Shown: positions 1 through 8,479, counted from the first letter of the stretch. The stretch is DNA of 12,177 nt from Glomus cerebriforme (GCA_003550305.1 QKYT01000256.1:130256-142432), one strand, 5' to 3'. Numbers and translations are program-made. Notes: a model not told the origin generated them from the sequence alone.

Positions 1-71
1 TCGCTATATTTTTTTTATTTTTATCGCTATATTTTTTTTATTATTTTATCGCTATATTTTTTTTATTAATA
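1..71. repeat. Short tandem repeat, three units of 23-25 bp
   Basis: Three consecutive units each begin TCGCTATAT followed by a T-rich tail, starting at 1, 24 and 49. Unit length varies through the T-run lengths. The array may extend left of the window. It is a simple minisatellite with no evident function. Confidence 0.85.
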
Positions 72-210
72 TTACATTTATGCAAATATGTTAAATATAT
101 GAATGCTATCTATCAGTGATATGGCTAATATATTTATGAAAATTGGAGGTTTCTGTAAAGTATTAATATTATATTTAATTATTGAATTTATTTTTTTTTT
201 TACTTTTTTA

Positions 211-475
211 TAGTTATATGAAGAGGAATATCTGAACTTGTCAAAAATGGTGTATGACTATCTAGTTATTTCAGGTTAATTTATAAAATTGATAAATTTT
301 CTATTAAATTATTTATTTATATACTATTATTATTTTTTATAACTTCCAGTATGCCTGTAAAAAGAATATTTTTAGGTGGAATAGATTTAGTTGAATAGAA
401 ATGATGTAATTTTAAAGATGAAACCATACAGGAAATTATATGCCTCAAAGGATAGTGGAAATCTGATCTTGGTGG
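211..475 (+). pseudogene. hAT-family transposase, C-terminal dimerisation-domain fragment (broken)
   Basis: Two translated pieces together match the conserved C-terminal dimerisation region of hAT transposases. Piece one (214-276, frame 1) reads LYEEEYLNLSKMVYDYLVIS, the 'YPNLSKMARDYLAI' block. Piece two (342-473, frame 3) reads TSSMPVKRIFLGGIDLVE, a stop, then CNFKDETIQEIICLKG, a stop, then WKS. This corresponds to the family's 'TS.P.ER.FS..' and 'L....I..IMCLK.W' blocks. The pieces are in different frames and separated by about 68 nt of AT-rich DNA (274-341). That gap could be an insertion or a decayed intron (GT at 275, AG at 348-349), but that splice loses frame by one nucleotide. Stops at 396, 402 and 453 show that it is dead. 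A polypyrimidine-TAG sequence before 214 resembles a splice acceptor, so upstream exons may once have existed. No zinc finger or catalytic core is visible in the window. It is probably the 3' end of an old hAT element entering from the left. Confidence 0.72.
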
Positions 476-573
476 ATCAATCATTATAAATAATTAATTT
501 TATAATAAAAAATAAAATAACAAATAAATTTAAACTATAAAATAATTAAACTTTTTTATTGCATATAATTTTT

Positions 574-757
574 ATTCTAATAAATTGAACTGGCTTAAGT
601 TTTTCAAGTCAAGTTCATTGCTGATTTAAGCTCATTCAAGCTAGTTTATAAGCTATCAAGCCAATTTAAATATAGCTTAGCTTGGTTTAAGCTCAGCTTA
701 GCTTGAAAACTTACAAGTTGGTTTAGTTTATACAGACAAAACTTTAATTCTAATAAA
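574..757. repeat. MITE-like AGCT-rich block flanked by an 11-bp direct repeat
   Basis: The exact 11-mer ATTCTAATAAA occurs at 574-584 and 747-757. Between them is a block compositionally unlike its surroundings, with eight AGCT tetramers between 629 and 703. Its ends form an imperfect inverted repeat: AACTGGCTTAAGTTTTTCAAG at about 588-607 against the complement of 702-723. This could be a small non-autonomous element with its target duplication. Alternatively it could be the 3' subterminal repeat region of the hAT element whose coding remnant ends about 100 nt upstream, since hAT ends often carry repeated short motifs. In such AT-rich DNA an 11-bp match alone is weak evidence. Confidence 0.45.
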
Positions 758-759
758 CT

Positions 760-1890
760 AATTATGATAAGTTTTAAATTTATTTCAAATTAGTTTATAA
801 TTAGTTCTGAACTGTATTTTAAGACTTATTTAGTTATTTTCTTTATGTAAAATAATTTGAATTTATTATTTTTAAAATTTCAAAAATTTTTTTTAAAAAA
901 AACTTAAAATGTCTATTACTTTTTCTTTCTATTATTACTTAACAAATTTTAATTTATTTATACTTTTTTTTCTTCTTTTACTTCTTAAAATTTTGCTGAA
1001 AATATTATTATTATTATATATTTATGTATTATTTATTTATGCAACATATGTAAAATGCATAAATTGTATAATTTGTGTAAGTTATATTATATGTATTTAA
1101 TTATAAATATTTCTGCTACAATCTAATAATAACTAATTCTTTGTATTTACAAATACTTTTTTTAACTATGATTTAGTACATAAAGTAGCTTATCAAAATG
1201 ATTTTATATTTTAGTAATAATATTAATAGTAATAGAAAAAAAGTTATTTACAAACAATACTAGTTGCTTATAATCTTTTATCATTAATGATAATTTTAAA
1301 AATACTTATTGATATGCTTACTATCAAAGTTTTTTAAAATTGATATTTCTGTTTTTATTTCATATTCTTTGATATAAATTTTATATATTTTTTACCAGAA
1401 AAATGTAACTTAAAATAATTTTAAATAGAACTTTTTTTATTATTTTTATTATTTTTCTCCTTTTTTTTTCTTCTTTTTATTATTTAAATTATATTTAACT
1501 TTTTACCAAAATGAAATTAATTAGTTTATTTTATAGTTTTTATTTTTTGTAAAAAAAACACATAAAATTATCTAATTAATCAATCTATTTATATAATATA
1601 TCATATGAACTAATCTGCATTTATGATTGGTTAATATTTTAAACTGATTATAGAATTAATTCATATATAGTTTCAAAAATAGAATTAAGTTCCTTTTAAA
1701 CTAAATTTAGAATTTTTGGTTTAAGTTCCTGAATTTAGAACCTTTAATATCTTTAATTTATATGGATTGTTATATTATAATATATCTGATTTTATATTAT
1801 GTGATCAGATCCAAATTAGCTTATATAATGTTAAATATTTAAATATTTAAAAAATAGTTTAATTTGATTTAGATTTATAAAGTTATCTAA
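760..1890. other. AT-rich intergenic DNA, no supported gene
   Basis: I see only low-complexity A/T sequence here with frequent stops in all frames. The open frame at 909-1100 encodes mostly Leu/Ile/Phe/Tyr, as expected from T-rich DNA, and has no recognisable motif. A short direct repeat TTAAGTTCCT occurs near 1684 and 1720. No RNA gene signature was found. Confidence 0.7.
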
Positions 1891-2092
1891 TTAATTATAA
1901 ACAGTCATGTGACATATTACTCTACATGTATACTATGCTACCAGCCACCAAAACAGTGTGCGACTTAAAAACGGATTTACAAAAAAAAAAAAAAAATTAA
2001 AAAACTTTCTTCATATTTTTTTTAAAAAAATTTACTTTAAGACTATAATTTGCGCGATATTCTAGTAATTTAACATCTTTATAACATTAAAT
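1891..2092 (+). promoter_or_regulatory. Probable promoter / 5' leader region of the eIF4B gene
   Basis: This is the stretch immediately upstream of the chosen start codon. It contains the near-palindrome GTCATGTGAC (1904-1913), an E-box/M-box-like core, and then a slightly GC-richer patch (1940-1975). A 15-nt A-run follows at about 1981-1995. Poly(dA) tracts upstream of housekeeping genes often keep promoters free of nucleosomes. No TATA box or transcription start can be assigned with confidence. The regulatory reading is inference from position only. Confidence 0.3.
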
Positions 2093-4021
2093 ATGGGTGA
2101 GTTTCTATATTTTAACTCATTCAACGAGTTTGTTATTCTTTTTTAAAGAGTTTTTTTTTATTTTAACACGGATCTCATATTTTCATACGCGGATGTCCTA
2201 AAGGTTCGAAAAAGAAAAGCACTAAAATGTCCTTGACAGAATTCTTGGCGGATCAGTGTATGTATAGTATAAAATTTTTATACTCTTTTGGGTTAAATAT
2301 ATAAAATGTAAACAACCCAGATTTTCTTCGAAAACAATAGCAACCGGTTCTTGGGCTGATGAGATGGAAGATTTACCCTCTGCGCGTGAGTTTCTCATAT
2401 AATGCGTGTTGATGTATTTTACAATGTTCACATACATCTAAACAGTTAGCATTCGCTTTATCTAGCTGCCGCGGCATTCTCAGGTAATGCTAAATTTTAA
2501 TGGTTTACTTTTAGTATCAATTTTCATTTAAATTCTGGTATTTTATACAAAATAAAAGAAAAAAAAATCAGAAATTTTTAAAAATGAAAATGGCATATTA
2601 TAGATCACGAAGATCGTCAGAAAAGTGGTTTCGGGGATAGGAGATCAGGGTTTCCTGACAGAAGAACTTATTCAAGAGGTAATATATATTATTTGAAATA
2701 TTTAAATTAAATAAATTTTATAAAATATATACTTTATATAATTGCAGATTCACGCTATGAACCTCGTGAGTCACATGAATCTAGGTTTTCATCTCGTTCG
2801 GAGCGAATTCCCCAAGAACTTCCTACATCCCCACCTTATACGGCTCATCTTGGTAATTTACCCTTTGACTTAACTGAAGAACAAGTAAAGAAATTTTTCA
2901 TTGAATCAAAGGTAAATACTAAATTTTATATGAGATTTTTATGAACTCGGGGCATAAATAACTTATTGGCATTTTATAATTCAGATCCTTACCATTAGGA
3001 TTCTCCGTGATAAAGATTCTGATAGATCAAAGGGTTTTGGATATGTTGAATTTGAAGATCTAGAATCATTAACCAAAGCGCTGCAATTGAGTGGGGAGGT
3101 ATGGGATGTATTTTTTTTTTAAAAAAAAAAGTGTTTTTTTTGTTGCATTATAAAACCCTGTTTACTTTAATTTAAATTACTAAAAATTTTTTTAATTGTA
3201 TATCCAATGTATTATGTTATAGAATTTGGGGAAAAGAACGGTTAGAATTAGTGTGGCTGACCCACGTAGGTTTTATACAAATTTTTGAGACAATTTTCTT
3301 TAATGAGACAATATAAATCATTTATCCAACAATAGCTCGTGAGCGTGAAGATCGTACTGCTGGCGAATGGCGGCGGATAATGCCAAGGGAATCACAAGCA
3401 CCTTCCCCAAGAAGTGAACGTTTTGGTAGTGGTGATAAATTTGGTCATAAAGAGGACAAATGGGGTGAGCGTGGTGGTGGTTTTCGCGATCGGAGTGATC
3501 GACTTGATCGTGGTGAGCGTGATCGGTTTGATCGAATGGATCGTAGTATTGAACGAAATGATCGTGGAGGAAGCGATAGACTTGAACGTAAAGGAGATAC
3601 AGAGTGGAGAGGTGGAGGTTTTAATAATAGTAGATCAGGCAGTTTTCGTGAGCGTCGATCTGAGGAAAGATTTGGTGGTCACAATTCAGCGCGAAAATAT
3701 GACATGCGTCCATCACCAGAGTCGAAGGCTGAAAATTCCAACAATATTCGTGATACTGGCACATCTCCACCAATGCGAAAAAAACTTGAGCTTAAACCAC
3801 GAAGTTCTGCTCCTGTTTCAAATGAAGCTGTTACACCACGATCATCTAAGCCAAATCCATTTGGGGATGCTAAACCAATAGATTCAGATGAAGCACTTCG
3901 AAGAGTAGAAGAGCGAAGAAAGCAAAAAGAAAAAGAACAGAAAGAAAAAGAAGAAATGGAAAAGGCTGCATCTAAAAATGGGGATGATACAACTGTAACG
4001 ACAGAAAATGGTGATGCTTAG
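2093..4021 (+). CDS. TIF3: Eukaryotic translation initiation factor 4B (eIF4B), nine exons, 406 aa
   Basis: eIF4B is a cytoplasmic RNA-binding cofactor that stimulates the eIF4A helicase during mRNA recruitment to the small ribosomal subunit. Exons: 2093-2096, 2204-2255, 2321-2385, 2466-2483, 2604-2678, 2748-2911, 2985-3098, 3223-3265, 3336-4021, totalling 1221 nt and in frame throughout. The N-terminus reads MGSKKKSTKMSLTEFLADQ, then a GSWADEMEDLPSAP motif (residues 28-41), as in fungal eIF4B. The single RRM spans about 103-176, with RNP2 HLGNLPF (105-111) and RNP1 KGFGYVEF (142-149). GEWRR at 188-192 parallels the post-RRM DWR motif of the family. Residues 208-293 are rich in Arg, Asp and Gly, like the self-association (DRYG) region. 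LELKPRS (329-335) and NPFGDAKPID (352-361) match conserved motifs of animal eIF4B. Residues 362-389 form a charged, probably helical tail. The start at 2093 relies on the tiny exon 1. The alternative is the in-frame ATG at 2227, which would drop nine residues. The gene appears intact and functional. Confidence 0.94.
2097..3335 (+). other. Eight short GT-AG introns of the eIF4B gene
   Basis: Introns lie at 2097-2203 (107 nt), 2256-2320 (65), 2386-2465 (80), 2484-2603 (120), 2679-2747 (69), 2912-2984 (73), 3099-3222 (124) and 3266-3335 (70). All have GT donors (GTGAGT twice, also GTGTAT, GTAATG, GTAATA, GTAAAT, GTATGG, GTAGGT) and AG acceptors (CAG or TAG, except AAG for intron 1). They were placed by requiring continuity of the eIF4B protein across each junction, and each choice keeps frame. 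Intron 1 (weak AAG acceptor) and intron 8 (three possible GT-like positions near 3266, of which only this one avoids a stop) are the least certain. Introns are clearly more A/T-rich than exons. Confidence 0.85.
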
Positions 4022-4270
4022 ATAATGGGTTAAAATAAGGTAACTTCACATGACACCAAGTTAAAAATACAACTAATCAAAAAACCATACAACATAATAT
4101 TTAACCAGCCTGAAATATAATAATACATTTTGTATTTTTTTTTTTTTTTTTACTATGTAATTCATTTTAACAATATGAGCCGTTTTTCTTGTAGTAATAG
4201 AGTTATCAATTTTAAAAAACAAAATCGAGGAAAATAATATCATCCAATTCCTTAATTTTGGCAATAAAGA
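4022..4270 (+). terminator. eIF4B 3' untranslated region with candidate polyadenylation signal
   Basis: After the TAG stop (4019-4021) there is AT-rich sequence with an 18-nt T-run around 4133-4150. A canonical AATAAA lies at 4263-4268, about 245 nt after the stop, and is the best candidate polyadenylation signal. The reverse-strand open frame at 4073-4264 is compositional noise. Confidence 0.45.
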
Positions 4271-5330
4271 AATATTATTATGCCAATTTGATTATTATAA
4301 ATTTGAACATTATAGAAAAAATTAATTATTTTAATGGATTCATAATTTTAGGTCTTTTTATTTTTATTATTAGTTCTATTTAGTAATTATTTTTTATTAA
4401 ACATTTAATATTAAAATTAAAAATTAATAACTAATAATAAATTATTAAAAATATGTGATATAAGTATAAATTGGATTATAATTTTTTTATTTTAATTATT
4501 TAAAGATAATATTTGTTAGATTCATGTAATAATACAGTTAAATCTTTATATACTAATACTGTTGTTATTTTGATTAATATATTATTATTATCTGTTATTA
4601 GACTTATCTAATGTAAATACTAGCAAAAATTATCATGTTTGGCTAGAATTAAACAATAACAATTACTGCTGGAGTGCCGGTGAGATTTAGTAATACCCTT
4701 TAATAATATAATTAAAATTTGGATATTTTATATTTAAAGTAATCAAAATTTGTGTATTATATAGAAAATGATAAAATAATATTATGAAAAAGTTTAGGAA
4801 TTAAGATATTTAAAAAAAAAAAAATTTATAATTTAAAAATTTAAATCAAGATATGTTAAATAAATATGTTTTGATATCAATCATATCAAATTTTAATTAA
4901 AAATTTTTATTTAAAGTAAAAAAAAATGTAAAATTCAAATTTTTATGTTTTTCTTAAAAAAACAGCTCTTTTTACTTTAGAAAAACTTTAACTATTCACA
5001 AATTTATACATATTAATAGTATTTATAATATAATTAGATTAATATATTAGTTAATAATTCAAATAAAGTAAAAGAATTTCATGTACGATGATAACTACTA
5101 CCAGTGATATTTAATAAAATTCTTATTAAAAATGATTAAATAATATATGAAAAAAATATTTGGGATTTATATAAAAAATATATAATATTAGTAATTTATT
5201 AATAAATAATTTATGCTAATATCATTAATTACTAGATATTTATATTGTTACTATATGATTATTACTAATAAACCAGTTACTTAGCACTATAGATGCTACC
5301 TAAATCTTAAAATCAATTTAAACATATAGT
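4271..5330. other. AT-rich intergenic DNA, no supported gene
   Basis: All frames are full of stops and no protein motif could be recognised. A slightly GC-richer patch at 4655-4690 (GCTGGAGTGCCGGTGAG) stands out but has no recognisable partner. It may be a fragment of an old insertion. No tRNA-like or other RNA structure was found. Confidence 0.65.
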
Positions 5331-5333
5331 AAA

Positions 5334-5443
5334 ATCCCAAATTATTTTGGCAATTTACTTAATAAATTATATATAAATTATATAAATCAAATGAATTTGT
5401 ATATCCCAAATTATATTTATAACATTCTAAAATAATTTGGATG
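5334..5443. repeat. Small imperfect palindromic element with AAATTATTTT arms
   Basis: ATCCCAAATTATTTT at 5334-5348 is the near-exact reverse complement of AAAATAATTTGGAT(G) at 5429-5443, with one single-base gap. A third related string, ATCCCAAATTAT, lies at 5404-5415. The same core (TAAAATAATTT, an optional A, then GGATGAT) recurs at 9141-9159 near the centre of the large foldback and, inverted, at about 9260-9278. This suggests a dispersed small repeat family. A/T bias makes short matches easy, so confidence is modest. Confidence 0.45.
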
Positions 5444-5661
5444 ATATCTATATTTAACATTATATATCTCATAATTATGTCTTACAATAAAATAAATTGC
5501 AAATTCTATTCAATAATTTTTACAATTCATATTACTTATTGCAAATATAACAATTACTTAATATTTTATGTTATACTTCTTTACAAAATAAATTTTTTTG
5601 AATTATGACTGATATAATACAAAGACATAATTTGACGTAATTTATATATTTTATTAGTAAA

Positions 5662-5680
5662 AATTATGACTGTCATAATT
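5662..5680. repeat. Perfect 19-nt palindrome AATTATGAC-T-GTCATAATT
   Basis: Two 9-bp arms are perfectly complementary around a single central T. AATTATGACTG also occurs in direct orientation near 5601. It may be a protein-binding dyad or the relic of an element end. Its position about 15 nt before the putative LTR start is noted, but its meaning is unknown. Confidence 0.5.
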
Positions 5681-5694
5681 GATTTTGTTCATAA

Positions 5695-6300
5695 TGTAAC
5701 CAAAGATATAGAATAGATTACATAAAGATTAGTAGTTAGTTATAATATTTATAGTATAAGAATTAACGTTTATATTAGTTTTATAGTTTAGTTTATATTT
5801 TGATGATTTATAGTTTAGTTTAGTAATACGTGATTAGCATATGATTAGTGTGACAAAGGAAAGTGTGATAAAGCAAAGTATGGCGATCGGCATGATTAAT
5901 TATGAGTTATTGCAGATCACTTAATGGAGGAGTACAATTACGTCATAAAGGGATAATTTATTATTAATAATTAGTAATTATTAATGAGAGGGAAAGATGG
6001 AAAGTTGGAGAATATAAGAAATTTAAGAAAGAAAGATAGAAATATAAAAGAAATAAGAAAAAGAAGAAAGATTGAAGGAAATATATAAGAAATGAAGAAA
6101 GAATGAAAGAAGTAAAGTATTACAAATAGTTTAGTGAAATATAATTAGTGAAATATCAAAATGTATAAATATTGGCTGAGAATTCTTTAATTACAAGTGA
6201 TTCAGCTTTAGAGCTTTTAACTCATAAATAAAAATAAATAAAAACAAGTATTTAAAATACACATTCCTTAATTATTTCCTTAGCGAAAAAGGCCTAAACA
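5695..6300 (+). mobile_element. Putative solo LTR of a retrotransposon (tentative)
   Basis: The segment starts TGTAACC and ends CTAAACA, fitting the TG...CA rule of LTRs. In LTR-like order it contains a GC-richer left part (5850-5960), a purine tract, a TATAAAT box at 6164-6170, and an AATAAA signal at 6227-6232 about 60 nt downstream. No second LTR, primer-binding site or gag/pol coding is visible. Flanks read CATAA before 5695 and TAATA after 6300, so there is no clean target-site duplication. It could instead be an unrelated transcribed or regulatory region. Confidence 0.3.
5983..6118 (+). other. Strongly purine-biased tract (GA-rich, almost no C)
   Basis: About 135 nt consist almost wholly of G and A with scattered T and essentially no C. 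Repeating themes are GAAAGA, AAGAAA and GAAGAAAG. The strand asymmetry is marked compared with the rest of the window. Such tracts can form triplexes or act as polypurine tracts. Here it falls inside the putative LTR, upstream of its TATA-like box. Confidence 0.6.
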
Positions 6301-6655
6301 TAATAGTTCTATTAGTCCTGAAGTAGCATAAACATTTTTATATGATTTTTCTTTATTCTAATATTTTAAGTTCAGAAATAAAGTATGGGAAATTATTCGA
6401 GTTTAATTATTCAATGAAAAGACATTTAATGTTAAGGAAAACTATCACATTTTGAAAGTTAAATTTAAAGTAGTGAAAAAAACAATGAGATTATTAAGAT
6501 TTAAGCCAAGCATATTAATGAAGGAAAAATAAATCTTGTAAGGATAAGTGGCAGTTGTCCATTACAATGATGAAATATTTTGACAATGGCTTTTTAATTT
6601 TGCTAGAAAGTATAATAATGTTTAAACAAATTTTTTAATCAAATCAATTTTATAG
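6301..6655. other. Intergenic segment without supported gene
   Basis: The composition is slightly less AT-rich than surrounding DNA. One frame gives a broken stretch (around 6380-6600) reading roughly KVWEIIRV, NEKTFNVKENYHILKV and FKVVKKTMRLLRFKPSIL. It is interrupted by stops and I cannot assign it to a family. It might be a worn coding remnant of a mobile element. Confidence 0.35.
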
Positions 6656-6657
6656 TA

Positions 6658-6681
6658 TGGTCCAGTGCAAAAATGTTGATA
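6658..6681. repeat. Left terminal inverted repeat of the Tc1/mariner-like element
   Basis: These 24 nt match the reverse complement of 8354-8377 with three substitutions. TA precedes it at 6656-6657. Confidence 0.9.
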
Positions 6682-6833
6682 TATGAAAATTATTACTTAA
6701 ATTGGTAATATTATACAAAAATCAACAATCAAATCATATGAGCATAACAATTATATAAAAGGTAAAAAATGATTTTATTTTCAATTTAATTAACAAAAAA
6801 AACTACTTTTTTTCACCATTGATAACTTAGAAC

Positions 6834-8216
6834 ATGTCCAAAACTTCTTAACTAGCAATGAAAAGAAAATGATTATTCACTTATACTAATATTTTTTAGA
6901 TATTTGACAATACCAGAAACAACATCAAGACTTACTATTACGTAAGGAGGTTGCTATAGTTCTTGGTATTAGAGAAGCAACAGTTGCACACGTGGTTACT
7001 AAATATAATAAAAATGAGATCTTACCATAAAAAATCACAGTTAACTAAAAAAAGAGCTTACTTGTGATGTTGTTGAGCTTATACGTATTTTTGCAAATAT
7101 TTCTGATACCCTACTTTCAACACATATGTTACGACAAAAACTTGAAGAAAATGGTCATATATTTTTAAAATAAAAGTTACTTCGTATACTTCATAAGTTG
7201 GGATATTACTATAGTCATGGTAAATATTGAAATATATTGCATAAATCACTACAAAATGTTACTTTTTATAACTGTTACCTATAACGCCATTTTGAAAATT
7301 TATAGGAAGCAAATAAAATTCTAACTAGACCAAAGGTATTTTTAGACGAGTCTTACTGTCACTTGTACCACACTACAAGTCATACATGGGTGCCAACTCA
7401 TGGAGTTATTTATTCATCTAGATGCGATCCTTTAATTATTATTTTTGGGTAATAATAATAATGCATAATAGTAACTCTAATAAACTCTTTGGTGAAATCG
7501 TTTCTAATTCTCTTTTATTATGAGATCCATCAATTAAATCACCTTCATTAAGGGGAAAAAGACGAGCCAATGCTGATGCCTGGAATAATGTTCCTAATAT
7601 TATTCAAAATTCTAATATTGTGGTGTATTAAGTTAATTATCACAGTAATTTTACGGCTAAAATATTTGAGAATCTTTTTGATAAACTCTGTACTAATATC
7701 AAGGAACAATATGAGTCAGTTAATATTCACATGGATAGTGTTCAGTATCACAAATGTTAAACTGAATAAGTGCCTTCATCAAACGTGAAAAAGAATATGT
7801 TGATTGCATGGTTGTCATTTGTTGGTGTTGATGTTCCAGAAAAATCTAGCAAAGTAGAAATATATGAGTTAGTAAAATTAAACAAAACTAAAGTGCTTTT
7901 CATGTATGTTGAAATAGCAAAAAAATATGAACATAATCTGTTTTACATTCCACCTTACCATTGTGAACTTTAACTAATTGAGGAAGTTTGGTCAATTGTA
8001 AAAGGTGTAGTTGCTAGAATTGGTTTTCACCCTAATCTTCTTGCTATTAGAGATAAATTATTGTATGCTTTTAAAAAAAAGATCACCTCTAAGGTTATAA
8101 TTGGGTTTTAAAAAAGATGTCTTGATAAAACAAAAGAATATAGAGATTTATATAACGTTATGTTATTAGCCGAAAGTGATTATGAAAATTCTAAAGTTGA
8201 AGAATTTGATGATTAA
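6834..8216 (+). pseudogene. Tc1/mariner-like (DDE_3) transposase pseudogene with wide D-E spacing
   Basis: When active, such an enzyme cuts its element at the terminal repeats and inserts it at TA. The remnant begins near ATG 6834 (MSKTS). Then come SNEKKMIIHLY (frame 2, from 6854), a helix-turn-helix-like LRKEVAIVLGIREATVAHV (6938-6994) and LTCDVVELIRIFANISDTLL (7057-7116). Next is the first catalytic Asp in PKVFLDESYCHLY (codon 7345-7347). After a frameshift near 7445 the frame runs to the end. The second Asp is in NIHMDSVQYHKC (codon 7734-7736). The third acid is in IPPYHCEL-stop-LIEEVWSIVKG (Glu codon 7980-7982), matching the family's PDLNPIE.VW. Stops at 7028, 7168, 7228, 7282, 7303, 7521, 7629, 7758, 7767, 7971 and 8109, plus at least two shifts, kill it. 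The end is the TAA at 8214-8216. The second Asp and Glu are separated by 81 residues, against about 34 in classic Tc1. All three catalytic residues survive, so decay looks neutral. Confidence 0.88.
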
Positions 8217-8353
8217 TAAAAATTTTTTATTTGAATTTAAAACTTTAATAAAATTTACATTTATATATGTCTTAAAACCTAAGTTATAAATAAAATAATT
8301 TAAAAAATTACTTTAATTTTAAGAAAAATTTTTTTACTAATAACATAATGGTG

Positions 8354-8377
8354 TATCAACTTTTTTGTACTAGACCA
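8354..8377. repeat. Right terminal inverted repeat of the Tc1/mariner-like element
   Basis: It reads TATCAACTTTTTTGTACTAGACCA and is followed by TA at 8378-8379. It pairs with 6658-6681 at 21 of 24 positions. Confidence 0.9.
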
Positions 8378-8479
8378 TATTAGATATTAATATAATTTAA
8401 AATAAATTTTATAAAAAAAAAGAAAAATTGAAAATTATATTAATATATATTATATTATAAAGTACTATAAAAAATTGGT

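Larger units (their letters stand above)
6656..8379 (+). mobile_element. IS630-Tc1-mariner element with intact terminal inverted repeats and TA duplication
   Basis: The left end TGGTCCAGTGCAAAAATGTTGATA (6658-6681) and the reverse complement of the right end (8354-8377), TGGTCTAGTACAAAAAAGTTGATA, agree at 21 of 24 positions. Each end is bordered by TA (6656-6657 and 8378-8379), the target duplication typical of this superfamily. The element is about 1.72 kb and contains one transposase remnant in the + orientation. The ends are well kept while the coding region is dead, so it could only be moved by a transposase supplied elsewhere. The boundaries are seen directly. The superfamily assignment rests on TA, the TIRs and the DDE motifs together. 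Confidence 0.9.

Noticed and set aside
275..349. Clean GT-AG intron in the hAT fragment
   Set aside because: Splicing here leaves the two coding pieces one base out of frame and removes a conserved TS, so it is reported only as an intron-like gap.
909..1100. 63-aa open frame rich in Leu/Ile/Phe/Tyr, looking like a membrane protein
   Set aside because: The composition is what T-rich DNA gives by chance, and there is no start context, motif or neighbouring signal.
2201..2212. GGTTCGAA string resembling a tRNA T-loop (B box)
   Set aside because: There is no acceptor stem, anticodon arm or A box around it, and it is part of eIF4B exon 2 and its acceptor.
2222..2437. 71-aa open frame on the reverse strand
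   Set aside because: It lies antisense across exons 2-3 and introns 2-3 of the well-supported eIF4B gene.
3414..3881. 155-aa open frame in an alternative + frame
   Set aside because: It is a shadow of the last eIF4B exon. Its Val/Ile-rich composition is a frame-shifted reading of Arg/Asp/Gly codons.
4073..4264. 63-aa reverse-strand open frame after the eIF4B stop
   Set aside because: It sits in the 3' UTR and its Lys/Ile/Phe-rich composition is typical of random AT-rich sequence.
7570..7973. Two apparent small genes (72 and 67 aa)
   Set aside because: The first is an out-of-frame reading. The second is one stop-to-stop piece of the transposase pseudogene, starting at a GTG codon.
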